Notes: generated by a model not told the origin, from the letters alone. A DNA stretch of 64,000 nucleotides from Brevundimonas vesicularis (GCF_027105095.1 NZ_CP114278.1:620001-684000); one strand, 5' to 3'; numbered from the stretch's first letter, positions 53,301 to 63,894 are shown. Program-made: numbers and translations.

Positions 53301-54584
53301 TTACAAGCCTTTGACCGCGCTCGCCAGTGGCGAAACGGGCTTAAGGCCGATGGCGTCGGCGACGGTGCGGAAATGCTCAGACCAGGACGGGGCATGGTAG
53401 GGGGGCGACGGTATCGGCGCCGCCTTGGTCGCGCGCTCGACGGCGGTCAGCCAACCCAGGCCATCGAGCGGATCGATCAGTTCGGCGTTTGGCGTCAATT
53501 CGCGGTGGGGCGGGATGTCGGAGGCGATCAGCGACAGACCCATGGCGCAGGCCTCGACAGCCGGAAGGTCGAAGCCTTCGACGGACGACGGGGCAAGCAC
53601 GGCGCGCGCGCCGCGCATCAACCGCGCCAGCATGACGTCGGACAGATTGGAGGCCTGGTGAACGACCCCTTGCAGATTGGGCGAGCGCTGCAGGTGGTCC
53701 AGCACCGCCTCGTTCTCCCAGCCATAGCGGCCAATCAGCACCAAGGACGGCGTCTGATCGCTCATCCGTTCTTCCAGTCGTCGCCATGCTGTCAGAAGCA
53801 GAGCCAGATTCTTGCGCGCCTCGATCGTGCCGACATGGACGAAATAGGGGCGGAGCGCCGTGATGGCGTCGCCGGCGACGAAGGCCGGCTCTAGCCCGAG
53901 GTGCGCGACGTGGACCGGCGGCAGTGGCAGGCCTTCGCGCTCGGCGAACGTCCGGAGTTCATCGCCGGTGTAGGCGGAGTTGACGATGATCCGGCTGGCC
54001 AGACGCAGGGTGTTTGATACTCGCGCATGGTGTTTGTCGCCGTCGCCGAGTCGGCAGAACTCAGGATGGGTGACGGGGATCAGATCGTGCAGCAGCACGA
54101 CGCGCTCGATCCCTGCGGCTTTCAGATCTTCGAGCGCCGTCGGCTCATACAGGGTCGTGTGACCGACGGTCAGATATAGGTCCGCCGCCGGCAGCGGGGC
54201 GGCGTGGCGCAAACGGAAGAACTGCTTGAATACCCGCGTCTTGTCTGCGGGCTTTTCCTTAGCGGCGGCAGGAGGTGCGGATAACACCGAGGCGGCCGGC
54301 CGGCGTTCCGCGGTCAGGGCGGCGAGCAGCCGCTGTTCGTGGGCGAGATCGGCGGCCGTGCTGGCGGCGCCGTTCCACTTGGCGCGCAGGTCGGCCACGA
54401 AACGCCGGAACCAGCCGATCTCGACGGCGACCAGCCGGTTCTTTCGGCCACGCACTGGGATGGTCGTGACATCAGGCGAGGCCAACAGCCATTCGGCATA
54501 GGCCAGACACACCCGGTCCACACCCGTCGGCGCCGAGCGGTCGGCGCGGCTCATCAGCCGGCTGGCGTCGTAAAGAACACGCAT
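53301..54584 (-). CDS. Glycosyltransferase family 4 (polysaccharide synthesis)
   Basis: 427 residues. The GT4 pattern is clear in the C-terminal half: YFVHVGTIEARKNLALLL (about 260), VLIGRYGWEN (about 300), and RGARAVLAPSSVEGFDLPAVEACAMGLSLIASDIPPHRE (about 345-385), where the E-x7-E nucleotide-sugar motif sits. The N-terminal half begins MRVLYDASRLMSRADRSAPTGVDRV. The start at 54584 follows the kdsD stop by two bases. A frame of 638 residues that runs upstream through kdsD is a shadow. Sugar and acceptor unknown. Confidence 0.88.
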   Translation of the reverse strand: MRVLYDASRLMSRADRSAPTGVDRVCLAYAEWLLASPDVTTIPVRGRKNRLVAVEIGWFRRFVADLRAKWNGAASTAADLAHEQRLLAALTAERRPAASVLSAPPAAAKEKPADKTRVFKQFFRLRHAAPLPAADLYLTVGHTTLYEPTALEDLKAAGIERVVLLHDLIPVTHPEFCRLGDGDKHHARVSNTLRLASRIIVNSAYTGDELRTFAEREGLPLPPVHVAHLGLEPAFVAGDAITALRPYFVHVGTIEARKNLALLLTAWRRLEERMSDQTPSLVLIGRYGWENEAVLDHLQRSPNLQGVVHQASNLSDVMLARLMRGARAVLAPSSVEGFDLPAVEACAMGLSLIASDIPPHRELTPNAELIDPLDGLGWLTAVERATKAAPIPSPPYHAPSWSEHFRTVADAIGLKPVSPLASAVKGL

Positions 54585-54586
54585 GA

Positions 54587-55579
54587 TCAGGCGACGTAAC
54601 CCGCCTGCATCAGTTCGGCGATATGGACGATGGCCGTGGGTTTGCCGTCCTCGACCACGAACAGATTGGCGATCTTGTTGGCGGTCAACAGATCGACGAC
54701 GTCGCTCATGCGCGCATCCGGATCCACGGTGATGGGGTTGGCGCCCATGATATCGGCCGCTGTCAGATGGGTGGTGTCGCGCTGGAAGGCCCGGCGCAGG
54801 TCGCCGTCGGTGACGATGCCTGCGAGCGCGCCATCCGCTTCGAGCACGGCCACCGCGCCCTTTCGACCTTCGGTGATCGCCGAGACCACGTCGCCGAAGC
54901 TGGCGTTCAACGGCACGCTGGCAGGTGCCGCAGCATTGTCGCCCATCCATTCGCGCACGCTCTGCAGGCTCATGCCCAGGGCGCCGCCGGGGTGGTGCAG
55001 GCCGAAGTCCATGGCCGTGAACTTGCGACGATCCATCAGCACCATGGCCAAGGCGTCGCCAAGGGCCAGGGTCATCAGGGTCGAGGTGGTGGGCGCCAAG
55101 CCGTTGGGGCAGGCCTCGGCGACCTTCGGCATGGTCAGGCAGACCGCCGCGTTGCGGCCCAGGAAGCTGGTCGGCCGCTGGGTGATGGCGATCACCGGGA
55201 TGCCGTTGCGCTGGCAATAGATCAGGGGATCACGGAGCTCGCGACTCTCGCCCGAATTGGAAATGGCCAGCACCGTCACGTCGGGACGCAACATCCCCAG
55301 ATCGCCGTGGCTCATTTCGGCGGGGTGAACGAAGAAGGCGTTGGTGCCGGTGGAGGCCAGGGTGGCGGCGATCTTGCCGCCGATATGGCCCGACTTGCCC
55401 ATGCCGGTGACGACGACATAGCCCGGTCGGCTCATAATGACATCGACCGCGCGCGCCAGCGAAACGTCGATCGAGCGTTCCAAAGCCTCCAGCGCTTCGA
55501 TGTTCAGTCGCATGACCTCGCGGGCGCGGTCGGTCATCACGGCGATGTCGTCGGGGGACGAGTGAGCGATCTCGGTCAT
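54587..55579 (-). CDS. kdsD: KpsF/GutQ-family sugar-phosphate isomerase (arabinose-5-phosphate isomerase-like)
   Basis: 330 residues. An N-terminal SIS domain (VVVTGMGKSGHIGGKIAATLASTGTNAFFVHPAEMSHGDLGML, about 55-100; SNSGESRE) and two C-terminal CBS domains (about 205-325). It converts ribulose-5-P into arabinose-5-P for KDO of LPS or capsule. AGGAA precedes the ATG at 55579. It is first gene of the operon with the glycosyltransferase, Wza-like protein and the hypothetical. Whether it serves LPS or only the capsule cannot be told. Confidence 0.9.
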   Translation of the reverse strand: MTEIAHSSPDDIAVMTDRAREVMRLNIEALEALERSIDVSLARAVDVIMSRPGYVVVTGMGKSGHIGGKIAATLASTGTNAFFVHPAEMSHGDLGMLRPDVTVLAISNSGESRELRDPLIYCQRNGIPVIAITQRPTSFLGRNAAVCLTMPKVAEACPNGLAPTTSTLMTLALGDALAMVLMDRRKFTAMDFGLHHPGGALGMSLQSVREWMGDNAAAPASVPLNASFGDVVSAITEGRKGAVAVLEADGALAGIVTDGDLRRAFQRDTTHLTAADIMGANPITVDPDARMSDVVDLLTANKIANLFVVEDGKPTAIVHIAELMQAGYVA

Positions 55580-55719
55580 TGTTTCCTGGCCCGCAACCGG
55601 GCTCTCCTTCTTTGACGAGCGCGATGCGCCATGAGTGCGTTTCGCGCGCCGCCTCCCTTTCAGACGACTTTGTCGGTTTCTGGTCAACCTTTGCCGCTCT
55701 GGCGCGTTACGCCGACCGG

Positions 55720-55746
55720 GGAACTAAAACAAAGAGTTTGATCGTC
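55720..55746 (+). promoter_or_regulatory. EcfG/SigT-type stress promoter before otsB
   Basis: GGAACT (55720-55725), 17 bases, CGTC (55743-55746), close to the GGAAC-N16/17-CGTT pattern of the general stress sigma factor of alphaproteobacteria. The -10 part ends one base before the ATG at 55748, so the transcript would start inside the first codons. Confidence 0.5.
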
Positions 55747-55747
55747 A

Positions 55748-56506
55748 ATGCCGTCTCATGCCGGAGCCGCCTCGCTATTGCTCCCGACGCCGCCCGTCGT
55801 CGCCGACGGGATCGCCCTGTTCCTAGACATGGACGGCGTGCTGGCGCCGATGGCCCCAACGCCCGACGCTGTTGTGCCGACCGCGCGTCGTACGGCGGCG
55901 CTGAAGGCTGTCGAGACGCGACTTGCGGGCCGCGTCGCCATCGTCAGCGGCCGCACCCTCGCCGAGATCGACCGCATTTCCGATCATGCCCTTGTCTCGG
56001 GCTCGGGCGTGCATGGCCTGGAGCGGCGTCTGAAGGACGGCTCCATTGAACGCAAGACGCCCGACGCCGGCGTCGCCCAGGCGCTGGATGCGTTCGAAGA
56101 ATTTGCCGCCGATCGCCCCGGCGTGATCGTCGAGGACAAGGGCGTCTCCGTCGGTCTGCACTATCGTCAGGCGCCGGATGAAGCCGGCGCCGCCAAGGGA
56201 CTGGCCGCCGAGCTGCAGGCCGAAACGGGACTGACGCTCCAACCCGGTCATATGGTGCTGGAGCTGAAGACGCCCGGCGCCGATAAGGGCACGGCCGTCA
56301 CGGCCTTTATGCAGGAGGCGCCGTTCAAGGGTGCGGTCCCGGTCATGCTGGGCGACGACCTGACCGACGAATACGGGTTCGAGGCTGCGTCGGCGCTGGG
56401 CGGATACGGCGTACTGGTCGGCCCCGAGCGCGAAACAGCGGCGCGTTACCGGCTGGACGATGTGGATGCTGTGCTCACCTGGCTTGAAGCCGTAGCGAAG
56501 GCCTGA
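55748..56506 (+). CDS. otsB: Trehalose-6-phosphate phosphatase
   Basis: 252 residues. HAD-type phosphatase: DMDGVLAPMAP near 28-38 (nucleophile and second Asp), VSGRTLAEIDRI near 66, ELKTPGADKGTAV near 177, and MLGDDLTDEYGFEAA near 200 for Mg. It removes phosphate from trehalose-6-P made by OtsA. The ATG at 55748 has no ribosome site; if the promoter above is used, the TTG at 55778 with GGAG upstream (start LLPTPPVVADG) is the better start. First gene of a three-gene trehalose cluster. Confidence 0.93.
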   Translation: MPSHAGAASLLLPTPPVVADGIALFLDMDGVLAPMAPTPDAVVPTARRTAALKAVETRLAGRVAIVSGRTLAEIDRISDHALVSGSGVHGLERRLKDGSIERKTPDAGVAQALDAFEEFAADRPGVIVEDKGVSVGLHYRQAPDEAGAAKGLAAELQAETGLTLQPGHMVLELKTPGADKGTAVTAFMQEAPFKGAVPVMLGDDLTDEYGFEAASALGGYGVLVGPERETAARYRLDDVDAVLTWLEAVAKA

Positions 56507-56510
56507 ACCG

Positions 56511-58295
56511 ATGAAGCCCAATCTGGATCTGTTTCCCATCGGCAACTGCGGCGTCAGCGCCCTGATCGACCGTCAGGGGCGTTTCGTCTGGGCCTGCGCG
56601 CCGCGGGTGGACGGCGACCCGGTGTTTTCCGCCCTGATGGATGGCATGGCGCCCGAGCATGGCTTCTGGGCCATCGAGATGGAGGACGTGAAGTCGATCG
56701 ATCAGGCCTATGTCCGCAACACGCCGGTTCTGCGCACGGTGATGACGGCCGAAGACGGATCGTCAGCCGAGATCATAGATTTCGCCCCGCGTCATCCGAA
56801 GCACTCGCGCACCTATCGGCCGCTGGCTTTCGCCCGCATCGTGCGGCCGCTGTCGGGCACGCCGCGCATCCGTGTGCGGTTGCGGCCATCGACGGACTGG
56901 GGCGCGCGCCGGGCGCCGCACACCTCCGGATCCAACCACATCCGCTATATGTGCGCCGACGTCACCTTCCGCCTGACGACCGATTGTCCCGTGTCGCATG
57001 TGCTGGAGGAGCGCGTGTTCCGGCTGGAGCGGTCGCACGCCTTCTTCCTGGGTCCGGACGAGGGCTACGACCAGGATGTCGGCCACGGCGTTCAGGGCGC
57101 GCTGGATCGCACGGTGGCCTATTGGCAGGACTGGGTGCGCAAACTCTATCTGCCGCTCGACTATCAGGAAGCTGTGATCCGCGCGGCGATCACGCTGAAG
57201 CTGTGCGCCTATGAAGAGACCGGCGCCATCGTCGCCGCCATGACGACGTCGGTGCCTGAGTTCAAGGAGAGCGGGCGCAACTGGGACTATCGCTACTGCT
57301 GGATCCGCGACGCCTATTACACGGTGCGGGCGCTGAACCGGTTGGGTGCGGTCGACATCCTCGAGAACTACCTCGTCTATCTGAGGAATCTGGTCGACGA
57401 TTCCGCCGGCGGTCATGTCCAGCCGGTCTATGGCGTGGGTCTGGAGCCTGGAATCGGCGAGAGCATCATCGACAGCGTCGAGGGCTACCGCGGCATGAAG
57501 CCGGTGCGGATCGGCAATCAGGCGCACGAACATCTGCAACACGACGTCTACGGACAGATCGTGCTGCCTCTGGTTCAGGCCTTCTATGACGCACGGCTGC
57601 TGCGTCCCGGCACGCTGGAGGATTTCCACGCGCTGGAGGCGATCGGCGAGCGAGCCTTCGCCATGCACGATCAGACCGACGCGGGGCTGTGGGAGTTTCG
57701 CACCATTGCGAGGGTCCACACCTATTCGTCCGTCATGTGCTGGGCCGCCTGCGATCGTCTGGCCAAGGCGGCGGACCACCTGAACCTGCCGGATCGGGCC
57801 GCCTTCTGGCGTGAGCGCGCGCAGATCATCCGTCAGCGGATCGAAGCCGAGGCCTATCTGCCCGACGAGGGTCGATTCGCCGCCAGCTTCGGCGGCCGCG
57901 AGCTGGACGCCTCCCTGCTGCAGATGACCGACCTGGGCTTCCTGGAGGCGCACGATCCGCGTCAGGTCGCCACCTTCGACGCCATCGAGCGCGATCTGAA
58001 GAAGGGCAGCCACCTGTTCCGCTATGTGGAGCCGGACGACTTCGGCGAGCCGGAGACCGCCTTCAACTTCTGCACCTTCTGGTTCATCGAAGCCCTGCAC
58101 CAGAACGGCCGCATCGAGGAAGCCCGCACCATCTTCCAGGAGATGCTGAGCCGGCGGACGGCTGCAGGGTTGTTGAGCGAGGACATCTCGATCGACGATG
58201 GCGAGCTGTGGGGCAACTATCCGCAGACCTATTCCCTGGTCGGCATCATCAATTGCGCCGTGCTGTTGAGCCGTTCCTGGACCGATGTGCGTTAA
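56511..58295 (+). CDS. Glycoside hydrolase family 15 protein (glucoamylase/trehalase-like)
   Basis: 594 residues. The start MKPNLDLFPIGNCGVSALID, catalytic region ESGRNWDYRYCWIRDAYYTVRALNRLG (about 247-273), HEHLQHDVYGQIV (about 340) and the second glutamate region ISIDDGELWGNYPQTYSLVG (about 560-580) fit GH15. In several bacteria, this type sits with otsA and otsB and acts on trehalose. It starts four bases after otsB, so it is co-transcribed. No signal peptide, so it acts in the cytosol. Confidence 0.9.
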   Translation: MKPNLDLFPIGNCGVSALIDRQGRFVWACAPRVDGDPVFSALMDGMAPEHGFWAIEMEDVKSIDQAYVRNTPVLRTVMTAEDGSSAEIIDFAPRHPKHSRTYRPLAFARIVRPLSGTPRIRVRLRPSTDWGARRAPHTSGSNHIRYMCADVTFRLTTDCPVSHVLEERVFRLERSHAFFLGPDEGYDQDVGHGVQGALDRTVAYWQDWVRKLYLPLDYQEAVIRAAITLKLCAYEETGAIVAAMTTSVPEFKESGRNWDYRYCWIRDAYYTVRALNRLGAVDILENYLVYLRNLVDDSAGGHVQPVYGVGLEPGIGESIIDSVEGYRGMKPVRIGNQAHEHLQHDVYGQIVLPLVQAFYDARLLRPGTLEDFHALEAIGERAFAMHDQTDAGLWEFRTIARVHTYSSVMCWAACDRLAKAADHLNLPDRAAFWRERAQIIRQRIEAEAYLPDEGRFAASFGGRELDASLLQMTDLGFLEAHDPRQVATFDAIERDLKKGSHLFRYVEPDDFGEPETAFNFCTFWFIEALHQNGRIEEARTIFQEMLSRRTAAGLLSEDISIDDGELWGNYPQTYSLVGIINCAVLLSRSWTDVR

Positions 58296-58337
58296 TGTCT
58301 GGACCCCGGGGCTGGGGTCGCTGAGTGAAGTGAAGTC

Positions 58338-59750
58338 ATGAGCCGCCTGATCGTTGTTTCGAACCGGGTTTCGGCCCCGACCGACCCCGCCGCCGGGTCT
58401 GCCGGCGGCCTGGCCATGGCCCTGTCCGCCGCCCTCAGAAAATACGACGGCCTGTGGTTCGGTTGGTCGGGCGAGCGGGTGGACCAGTACACCGGCGAGG
58501 TGAAGATCGAGGACCGGGCCGGCGTCACCGTAGGGCTTGTCGATCTGGAGGGGCAGGACGTTGACGAATACTACAACGGCTACGCCAACAAGACGCTGTG
58601 GCCGCTGTTCCACCACCGCATCGACTTGGCCCAGTACGAGCGGTCCTACGGCGAGGGCTATGAGCGGGTGAACCGGCGTTTCGCCGAAGCCCTGGCTCCG
58701 TTGATCCAGCCGGACGACATGATCTGGATCCACGACTATCACATGATCCCGATGGCGCGGGATCTGCGCCGACTGGGCGTGCGCAACCGGATCGGCTTCT
58801 TCCTGCATACGCCCTGGCCGGCGCGACAGTTGCTGGTGACCCTGCCGCATCACCGGCGGCTGGTGGAGTCGATGTTCGACTTCGACCTGATCGGTTTCCA
58901 CACCCAGGAATGGAGCGATCTGTTCACCGACTATGTGGTGTCAGAGGCCCAGGGCGAACTGGACGGTGTCGGCGGGCTGGAGTGTTTCGGGCGCAAGGTC
59001 CAGACCGGCGTCTTCCCCATCGGCATCGACGTGGACGGCTTCCTGGCGGCGCGGAACTCCACCCTGGGGGCGCGAACCTATGACCGAATGGCGGCGTCTT
59101 CGGCCTTCCGCTCGATGATCGTGGGGGTGGACCGGCTGGACTATTCCAAGGGGCTGGAAGAGCGGCTGCTGGGTTACGAACAGTTCCTGCACGACAACGC
59201 CTCGATGCGGGGCGAGGTCTTCCTGTTGCAGGTCACGCCGATCTCGCGCGACGACGTGGACAGCTATCAGGACATTCGTTCGCGGCTGGACGCCCTGGCC
59301 GGACGGATCAACGGCGCCTTCGCCGACATGGATTGGCAGCCGATCCGGTATCTGAACCGCACCTATCGCCGGGATCAGCTGGCGGGCATCTATCGCGCGG
59401 CGCGGGTCGGTCTAGTGACGCCGCTGCGTGACGGCATGAACCTGGTGGCCAAGGAATATGTCTGCGCCCAGAACCCGGACGATCCCGGCGTTCTGATCTT
59501 GTCGCGCTTCGCCGGGGCGGCCGAACAGATGGGCGAGGCGCTGCTGGTCAATCCCTACAGTCGCGAAGAGCTGTCCGACGCCATCCAGAAGGCGCTGACC
59601 ATGCCGCTGGCCGAGCGGATCCGAAAATGGGAAGCCCTGATGGATGTGGTGCGCGCCACCGATGTCGGCATCTGGCGCGATGATTTCGTGCGCGCCCTGC
59701 AAGCCGATGAATCGACCTCGCAACCGACGCAGTGGGCCGGCGCGGCCTGA
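58338..59750 (+). CDS. otsA: Alpha,alpha-trehalose-phosphate synthase
   Basis: 470 residues. GT20: [11 protein letters not shown] at the start, [14 protein letters not shown] (about 20), [18 protein letters not shown] (about 130), [31 protein letters not shown] (about 257), and [16 protein letters not shown] (about 365). It joins UDP- or GDP-glucose with glucose-6-P. AGTGAAGTGA is a weak ribosome site. It ends the otsB-GH15-otsA cluster; the product protects against desiccation and salt. Confidence 0.96.
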   Translation: MSRLIVVSNRVSAPTDPAAGSAGGLAMALSAALRKYDGLWFGWSGERVDQYTGEVKIEDRAGVTVGLVDLEGQDVDEYYNGYANKTLWPLFHHRIDLAQYERSYGEGYERVNRRFAEALAPLIQPDDMIWIHDYHMIPMARDLRRLGVRNRIGFFLHTPWPARQLLVTLPHHRRLVESMFDFDLIGFHTQEWSDLFTDYVVSEAQGELDGVGGLECFGRKVQTGVFPIGIDVDGFLAARNSTLGARTYDRMAASSAFRSMIVGVDRLDYSKGLEERLLGYEQFLHDNASMRGEVFLLQVTPISRDDVDSYQDIRSRLDALAGRINGAFADMDWQPIRYLNRTYRRDQLAGIYRAARVGLVTPLRDGMNLVAKEYVCAQNPDDPGVLILSRFAGAAEQMGEALLVNPYSREELSDAIQKALTMPLAERIRKWEALMDVVRATDVGIWRDDFVRALQADESTSQPTQWAGAA

Positions 59751-59753
59751 CGC

Positions 59754-60728
59754 CTAGCGTAGGTCGAAGGCCAGCATCAGGGTGCGCTGGGCCGGATTGA
59801 AGTTGTCGTCGGACAGGATGTAGAGGCGGGTCCTGCCGTTGCGCGTCTCTGCGGCGACCCCCTCGAAATTGTCTGTCGTGCCCGGCAGTTTCAGCTCGAT
59901 CAACACCGGCCCCAGCGTTCCGTCGGGGGCCATGCGGCGCACGCGCGCGCGCATGTCGATGGGCACCCGATACAGGCGCTGGACCACGAACCATCCGGCG
60001 CCGGACGGATCGCGATCCAGACCGGTGATGCGGTATTCGCTGTCGGGGATGGGGGTTGCAGGCGGCGCGCTGACGACCGTGCATCTCGCCGCCGCGCAGT
60101 CCCAGACGCCGCCCGCCTCGGCAGAGACGCGCCAGCCGCCGGGCGACGTCGCCAGACCCTCCATCCCATCGTTCTCCGTGAAGGCGAAGTCGGGCGACCG
60201 CACCGGCGTCGGCTGGGTCTTCAGCGCCGACAATGGGCCGTAGTTCCAGATTCGGTGACGCCGCTCGAAACTGACGAGCAGATCGCCGGAGGGCGTGATG
60301 GCCAGGCCCTCGGCGTCGCCGTCCGACTTGTCGGAAATCGCGGCACCGTCCTGAAGCGTCAGCCGGCGCGAGCGGAAGTGGTCCAGGCCGACCAGCCGTC
60401 CCCGGGCGTCCAGGCGAATGTCGCCGCGCACCAGATCGCCGGTGTCCGATACCGTGACGAAACCGCCGTCGCCGGTCAGCTTCAGGTCCGACAGGCTGTG
60501 CAGCGGCGATGTCGGGGCCGCGCTGATCTGCAGGCCGCCGGCGAACGTCACGCCGTCGGCCAACTGCGTCCCGCCTGGCAGGCCCAGGCTGACGCTTCGC
60601 AGTTCCGCGACCTGGGGCGTCCAGCCGTCCGACGATAACGGATAGGGACGCGGCGCGCCCAGCGAGGCGGCGCAGGCCGACAGCGACAGGGCGATCCAGA
60701 CACTGGCCAGCCGACCGAAACGGCTCAT
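59754..60728 (-). CDS. Esterase-like activity of phytase family protein, lipoprotein
   Basis: 324 residues. N-terminus [19 protein letters not shown] with lipobox SLSAC (about residue 19), then a beta-propeller-like phytase-like domain: [20 protein letters not shown] (about 85), [19 protein letters not shown] (about 140), [16 protein letters not shown] (about 185), [39 protein letters not shown] at the end. Its start overlaps the cobT stop by four bases (ATGA). The substrate is unknown. Confidence 0.87.
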   Translation of the reverse strand: MSRFGRLASVWIALSLSACAASLGAPRPYPLSSDGWTPQVAELRSVSLGLPGGTQLADGVTFAGGLQISAAPTSPLHSLSDLKLTGDGGFVTVSDTGDLVRGDIRLDARGRLVGLDHFRSRRLTLQDGAAISDKSDGDAEGLAITPSGDLLVSFERRHRIWNYGPLSALKTQPTPVRSPDFAFTENDGMEGLATSPGGWRVSAEAGGVWDCAAARCTVVSAPPATPIPDSEYRITGLDRDPSGAGWFVVQRLYRVPIDMRARVRRMAPDGTLGPVLIELKLPGTTDNFEGVAAETRNGRTRLYILSDDNFNPAQRTLMLAFDLR

Positions 60729-62608
60729 GCCGCCAGCTTTCGCCTGGTGCGACGGGTGGGACCGGCCGCGCCCTCGTTCTCGAACAGTTCGGCCAGCTTT
60801 TCGGTCATGGCCCCCGCCAGCTGTTCCACATCGACGATGGTCAGGGCCTTGCGATACCAGCGGGTCACGTCGTGGCCGATGCCAATCGCCAGCAGTTCGA
60901 CCGGCGAGCGATCCTCGATCTCGGCGATCACCTGGCGCAGGTGCTTGTCCAGATAGAGGGCCGCATTCGCCGACTGGGTCGAATCGTCGACCGGCGAACC
61001 GTCGGAAATGACCATCAGGATGCGGCGCTGTTCGGTGCGGGCCAGCAGGCGGCCGTGGGCCCATTGCAGGGCCTCGCCGTCGATATTCTCCTTCAGCAGA
61101 CCTTCGCGCATCATCAGGCCCAGGTTCTTCTTGGCCCGGCGCCATGGCGCGTCGGCGGCCTTGTAGATGATGTGGCGCAGGTCGTTCAGGCGGCCTGGAT
61201 TTTGCGGCTTGCCGGCGGTGATCCAGGCTTCGCGGCTCTGTCCGCCCTTCCAGGCGCGGGTGGTGAAGCCCAGGATTTCGACCTTGACGCCGCACCGCTC
61301 CAGCGTCCGCGCCAGGATGTCGGCGCAGACCGCCGCCACCATGATCGGCCGCCCGCGCATCGAGCCGGAGTTGTCCAGCAGCAGGGTCACGACCGTATCG
61401 CGGAACGGGCTTTCGCTCTCGGCCTTGAACGACAGGGGGGCGGTCGGGTCGGTGACGATCCGGGTCAGCCGCGCCGTGTCCAGCATCCCCTCTTCCAGAT
61501 CGAACACCCAGGAGCGGTTCTGCTGGGCCAGCAGGCGGCGTTGCAGCTTGTTGGCCAGGCGCGACACGACGCTGGACAGGATGGCCAGCTGGCCGTCCAG
61601 CAGGGCGCGCAGCCGGTCCAGCTCGACCGGGTCGCACAAGTCGGCGGCGTCCACCACCTCGTCGAAGGCGGTGGTGAATACGCGGTAGAAATCGACCGTT
61701 CGGCCGTCGTCGGCCGTCTGCTGACGGTTCGGCTGCTGACCTTCCTGCAACTCCGGGCCATCGTCGGCGCCTTCGCCGTCGGGATCGGCGGGCGCGCCTT
61801 CGGGGCGACTTTCGCGCTCTTGCTCGGAAGACTGATCGTCGGCGTCGCCCTCCATCGACTGGGAGCCTTCGCCGCCGTCCTGCTCTTCCTCCTCGTCCTG
61901 ATTGTCGTCGGCCGCAGGGTCCTGGGGGTCCGGTTCCTCGTCGCCGGGATTTTCGGACGTGTCTTCGCCGCGTCCGTCGCCGGGGTCGAGGTCCAGCGCG
62001 CGCAGCACCTCGCGCATCTTCAGCGCGAAGCCCTCCTGATCGCCCGCCGTGCCGGCCAGGGCGTCCAACTTAGCCCCGGCCTTGGCTTCGATGTTGTCGC
62101 GGACCAGATCCAGCATGGCCCGGGCGCCGTCGGGGGCGGGGCGCCCGGTCAGCCGCTCGCGCACCAGAAGCGCCACGGCCTCGGACACGGGCACGCGGTC
62201 GGCGTCGTTGATGCGCAGGGCGCCGGTCTTTTCCAGCCGCGTGATCAGGGCGGCGCCCAGATTGTCGCGCACCCCGGCCAGATGTTCCGACCCGAACGCC
62301 TCGACCCGCGCCTGTTCGACCGCGTCGAACACCTCGGCCGCCTTGGCGTCCGCCGGCCGCATCCGGCTGTTCACCGCCGCATCGTGATTGGCCAGACGCA
62401 GCGCCAGCCGGTCGGCCTGGCCGCGCAGGGACGCGCTCTCGGGCCCGGACGGATCGCGCGGCGGATGGGGCAGGGTCAGGACGCCGTTCGACAGCTTGGG
62501 CCCGTCGGACCCGAACACCACCTCCAGCTCGGGCTGCTCCGCCAGCGCCCGCGCGGCATGACCCAGCGCGCGCTTGAAGGTTTCGGCGGGAGTATCCGGG
62601 GCGGCCAT
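60725..62608 (-). CDS. cobT: Cobaltochelatase subunit CobT
   Basis: 627 residues. An N-terminal helical domain, a long acidic low-complexity stretch (about residues 205-300; [22 protein letters not shown]), then a C-terminal von Willebrand A domain with the metal site [13 protein letters not shown] (about 412) and [14 protein letters not shown] (about 545). With CobS and CobN it inserts cobalt in the aerobic B12 route. cobS, usually upstream of cobT, is not next to it here; DUF418 comes between cobT and the window edge. Confidence 0.93.
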   Translation of the reverse strand: MAAPDTPAETFKRALGHAARALAEQPELEVVFGSDGPKLSNGVLTLPHPPRDPSGPESASLRGQADRLALRLANHDAAVNSRMRPADAKAAEVFDAVEQARVEAFGSEHLAGVRDNLGAALITRLEKTGALRINDADRVPVSEAVALLVRERLTGRPAPDGARAMLDLVRDNIEAKAGAKLDALAGTAGDQEGFALKMREVLRALDLDPGDGRGEDTSENPGDEEPDPQDPAADDNQDEEEEQDGGEGSQSMEGDADDQSSEQERESRPEGAPADPDGEGADDGPELQEGQQPNRQQTADDGRTVDFYRVFTTAFDEVVDAADLCDPVELDRLRALLDGQLAILSSVVSRLANKLQRRLLAQQNRSWVFDLEEGMLDTARLTRIVTDPTAPLSFKAESESPFRDTVVTLLLDNSGSMRGRPIMVAAVCADILARTLERCGVKVEILGFTTRAWKGGQSREAWITAGKPQNPGRLNDLRHIIYKAADAPWRRAKKNLGLMMREGLLKENIDGEALQWAHGRLLARTEQRRILMVISDGSPVDDSTQSANAALYLDKHLRQVIAEIEDRSPVELLAIGIGHDVTRWYRKALTIVDVEQLAGAMTEKLAELFENEGAAGPTRRTRRKLAA

Positions 62609-62649
62609 GGCCCTCAGTTAATCGCTTCGCGCCTGCGATAAAAGCGCCG

Positions 62650-63894
62650 TCAGCCGCCTTTTGAAATCGGCACCCGACGGCCGTAGGTCAGACAGCGCCA
62701 AACCCACTCCAGCGGCCCCATGCTGAACCGCGACAACCACAGCGGCGACCAGATCAGCTGCAACGCCCAGACCGCAAGGACCAGGCCCCACATCTGCACA
62801 TAGTCGGCGCGTCCGAACAGGCGCGGTCCCCAGGGCATGTAGAAGATGGAGGTCATGATCAGGGTCTGGGTCAGATAGTTGGTGAAGGCCATCTGTCCCA
62901 CCGGCCGCAGCGCCGCCGTGATCCAGGCCGCCCCTCGCGTCGTCGCCAGCACGATCAGGCTGACGTAGGCCAGGGTGACGAAGACGGGGAAGGAGGCGAC
63001 GACCTCCGCCAGGCCGCGCGTCGGGTGGGTTCCGCCCGGCGCCATCGCCTCGCGCCATTCCAGCACGCCCAGTAGGGCCAGCACGGCGACGCCGACGCCG
63101 ATCAAGGCGACATAGACCCCGTTGGGCGCCCGGCCGCTGAACACGCCGGCCTTGAACAGACCCAGTCCCAGCATCATCAGGGCCACGGTCGAGAAGACGA
63201 ACATCGTCAGGCTGGCGCCCTGCAGCAGCAGCCAGTTCTGCAGATTCTGGCCCATCGCCCCGGCCCAGCCGCTGCGATAGGCGGCGATCGACTCCGTCAC
63301 CATGACGGCGGTGTAATGCGGCCCGCCCTGGTTCATCGCCTCGGTGATCGCCGGCGGCCCGGCGACCATCAGCCAGGTCGCGCCCGCCTGCATTGCGCCC
63401 AGCAACAGGGTCACCGCCAGGCCGATCCCGATCAGCGTCCCGGCCCGCATCGACCGCATGAGCATCACAAACAGGCCCGACCAAGCGTAGAGCAGCAGCA
63501 CGTCGCCATACCAGAAGGCCAGGCCGTGGATCAGGGCGATGACCGCCAGCCAGAACAGGCGGCGTCGCAGCAGTTTACCGCGCGCCGCATCGCCCCGCTC
63601 GCCCCCGACCAGATAGATCGAGGCCCCGAACAGCATCGAAAACAGGGTGATGAACTTCTGGTGGAAGAAGACGTCCATTGTCCAGCGCGCCACGGCGTTG
63701 GCGCCGGTGACCGGGAACGGGCTCAGGCTGGCGTCCTGATAGACCATGACAGGCAGGCCGAACGAAACGACATTGACCGCCAGGATGCCCAGCACCGCCA
63801 GCCCCCGCATGACGTCCAGGCTGGCGATGCGCGAGATCGCCGCGACGGGCGACAGGATCTCCGCCGCATCCTTGTCCGTGTCGTCCATGGTCAT
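62650..63894 (-). CDS. DUF418-domain membrane protein
   Basis: 414 residues with about ten membrane helices. The family start SRIASLDVMRGLAVLGILAVNVVSFGLP (about 22), FHQKFITLFSMLFGASIYL (about 75) and the diagnostic C-terminal block ALRPVGQMAFTNYLTQTLIMTSIFY and WGPLEW-like end (FSMGPLEWVWRCLTYGRRVPI, about 385-405) are clear. It may be an acyltransferase-like transporter; no function is established. Start at 63894 (ATGACC) or 63888. Confidence 0.88.
   Translation of the reverse strand: MTMDDTDKDAAEILSPVAAISRIASLDVMRGLAVLGILAVNVVSFGLPVMVYQDASLSPFPVTGANAVARWTMDVFFHQKFITLFSMLFGASIYLVGGERGDAARGKLLRRRLFWLAVIALIHGLAFWYGDVLLLYAWSGLFVMLMRSMRAGTLIGIGLAVTLLLGAMQAGATWLMVAGPPAITEAMNQGGPHYTAVMVTESIAAYRSGWAGAMGQNLQNWLLLQGASLTMFVFSTVALMMLGLGLFKAGVFSGRAPNGVYVALIGVGVAVLALLGVLEWREAMAPGGTHPTRGLAEVVASFPVFVTLAYVSLIVLATTRGAAWITAALRPVGQMAFTNYLTQTLIMTSIFYMPWGPRLFGRADYVQMWGLVLAVWALQLIWSPLWLSRFSMGPLEWVWRCLTYGRRVPISKGG

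Noticed and set aside
53301..55217. A 638-residue frame that would fuse the glycosyltransferase to upstream sequence
   Set aside because: The extra N-terminal 211 residues are an off-frame reading of kdsD; the glycosyltransferase has its own ATG two bases after the kdsD stop.
56763..58901. A 712-residue open frame on the minus strand opposite the GH15 and otsA genes
   Set aside because: Arg/Gln/Val/His-rich shadow of GC-rich codons; no family motif, and the plus strand has two certain enzymes.
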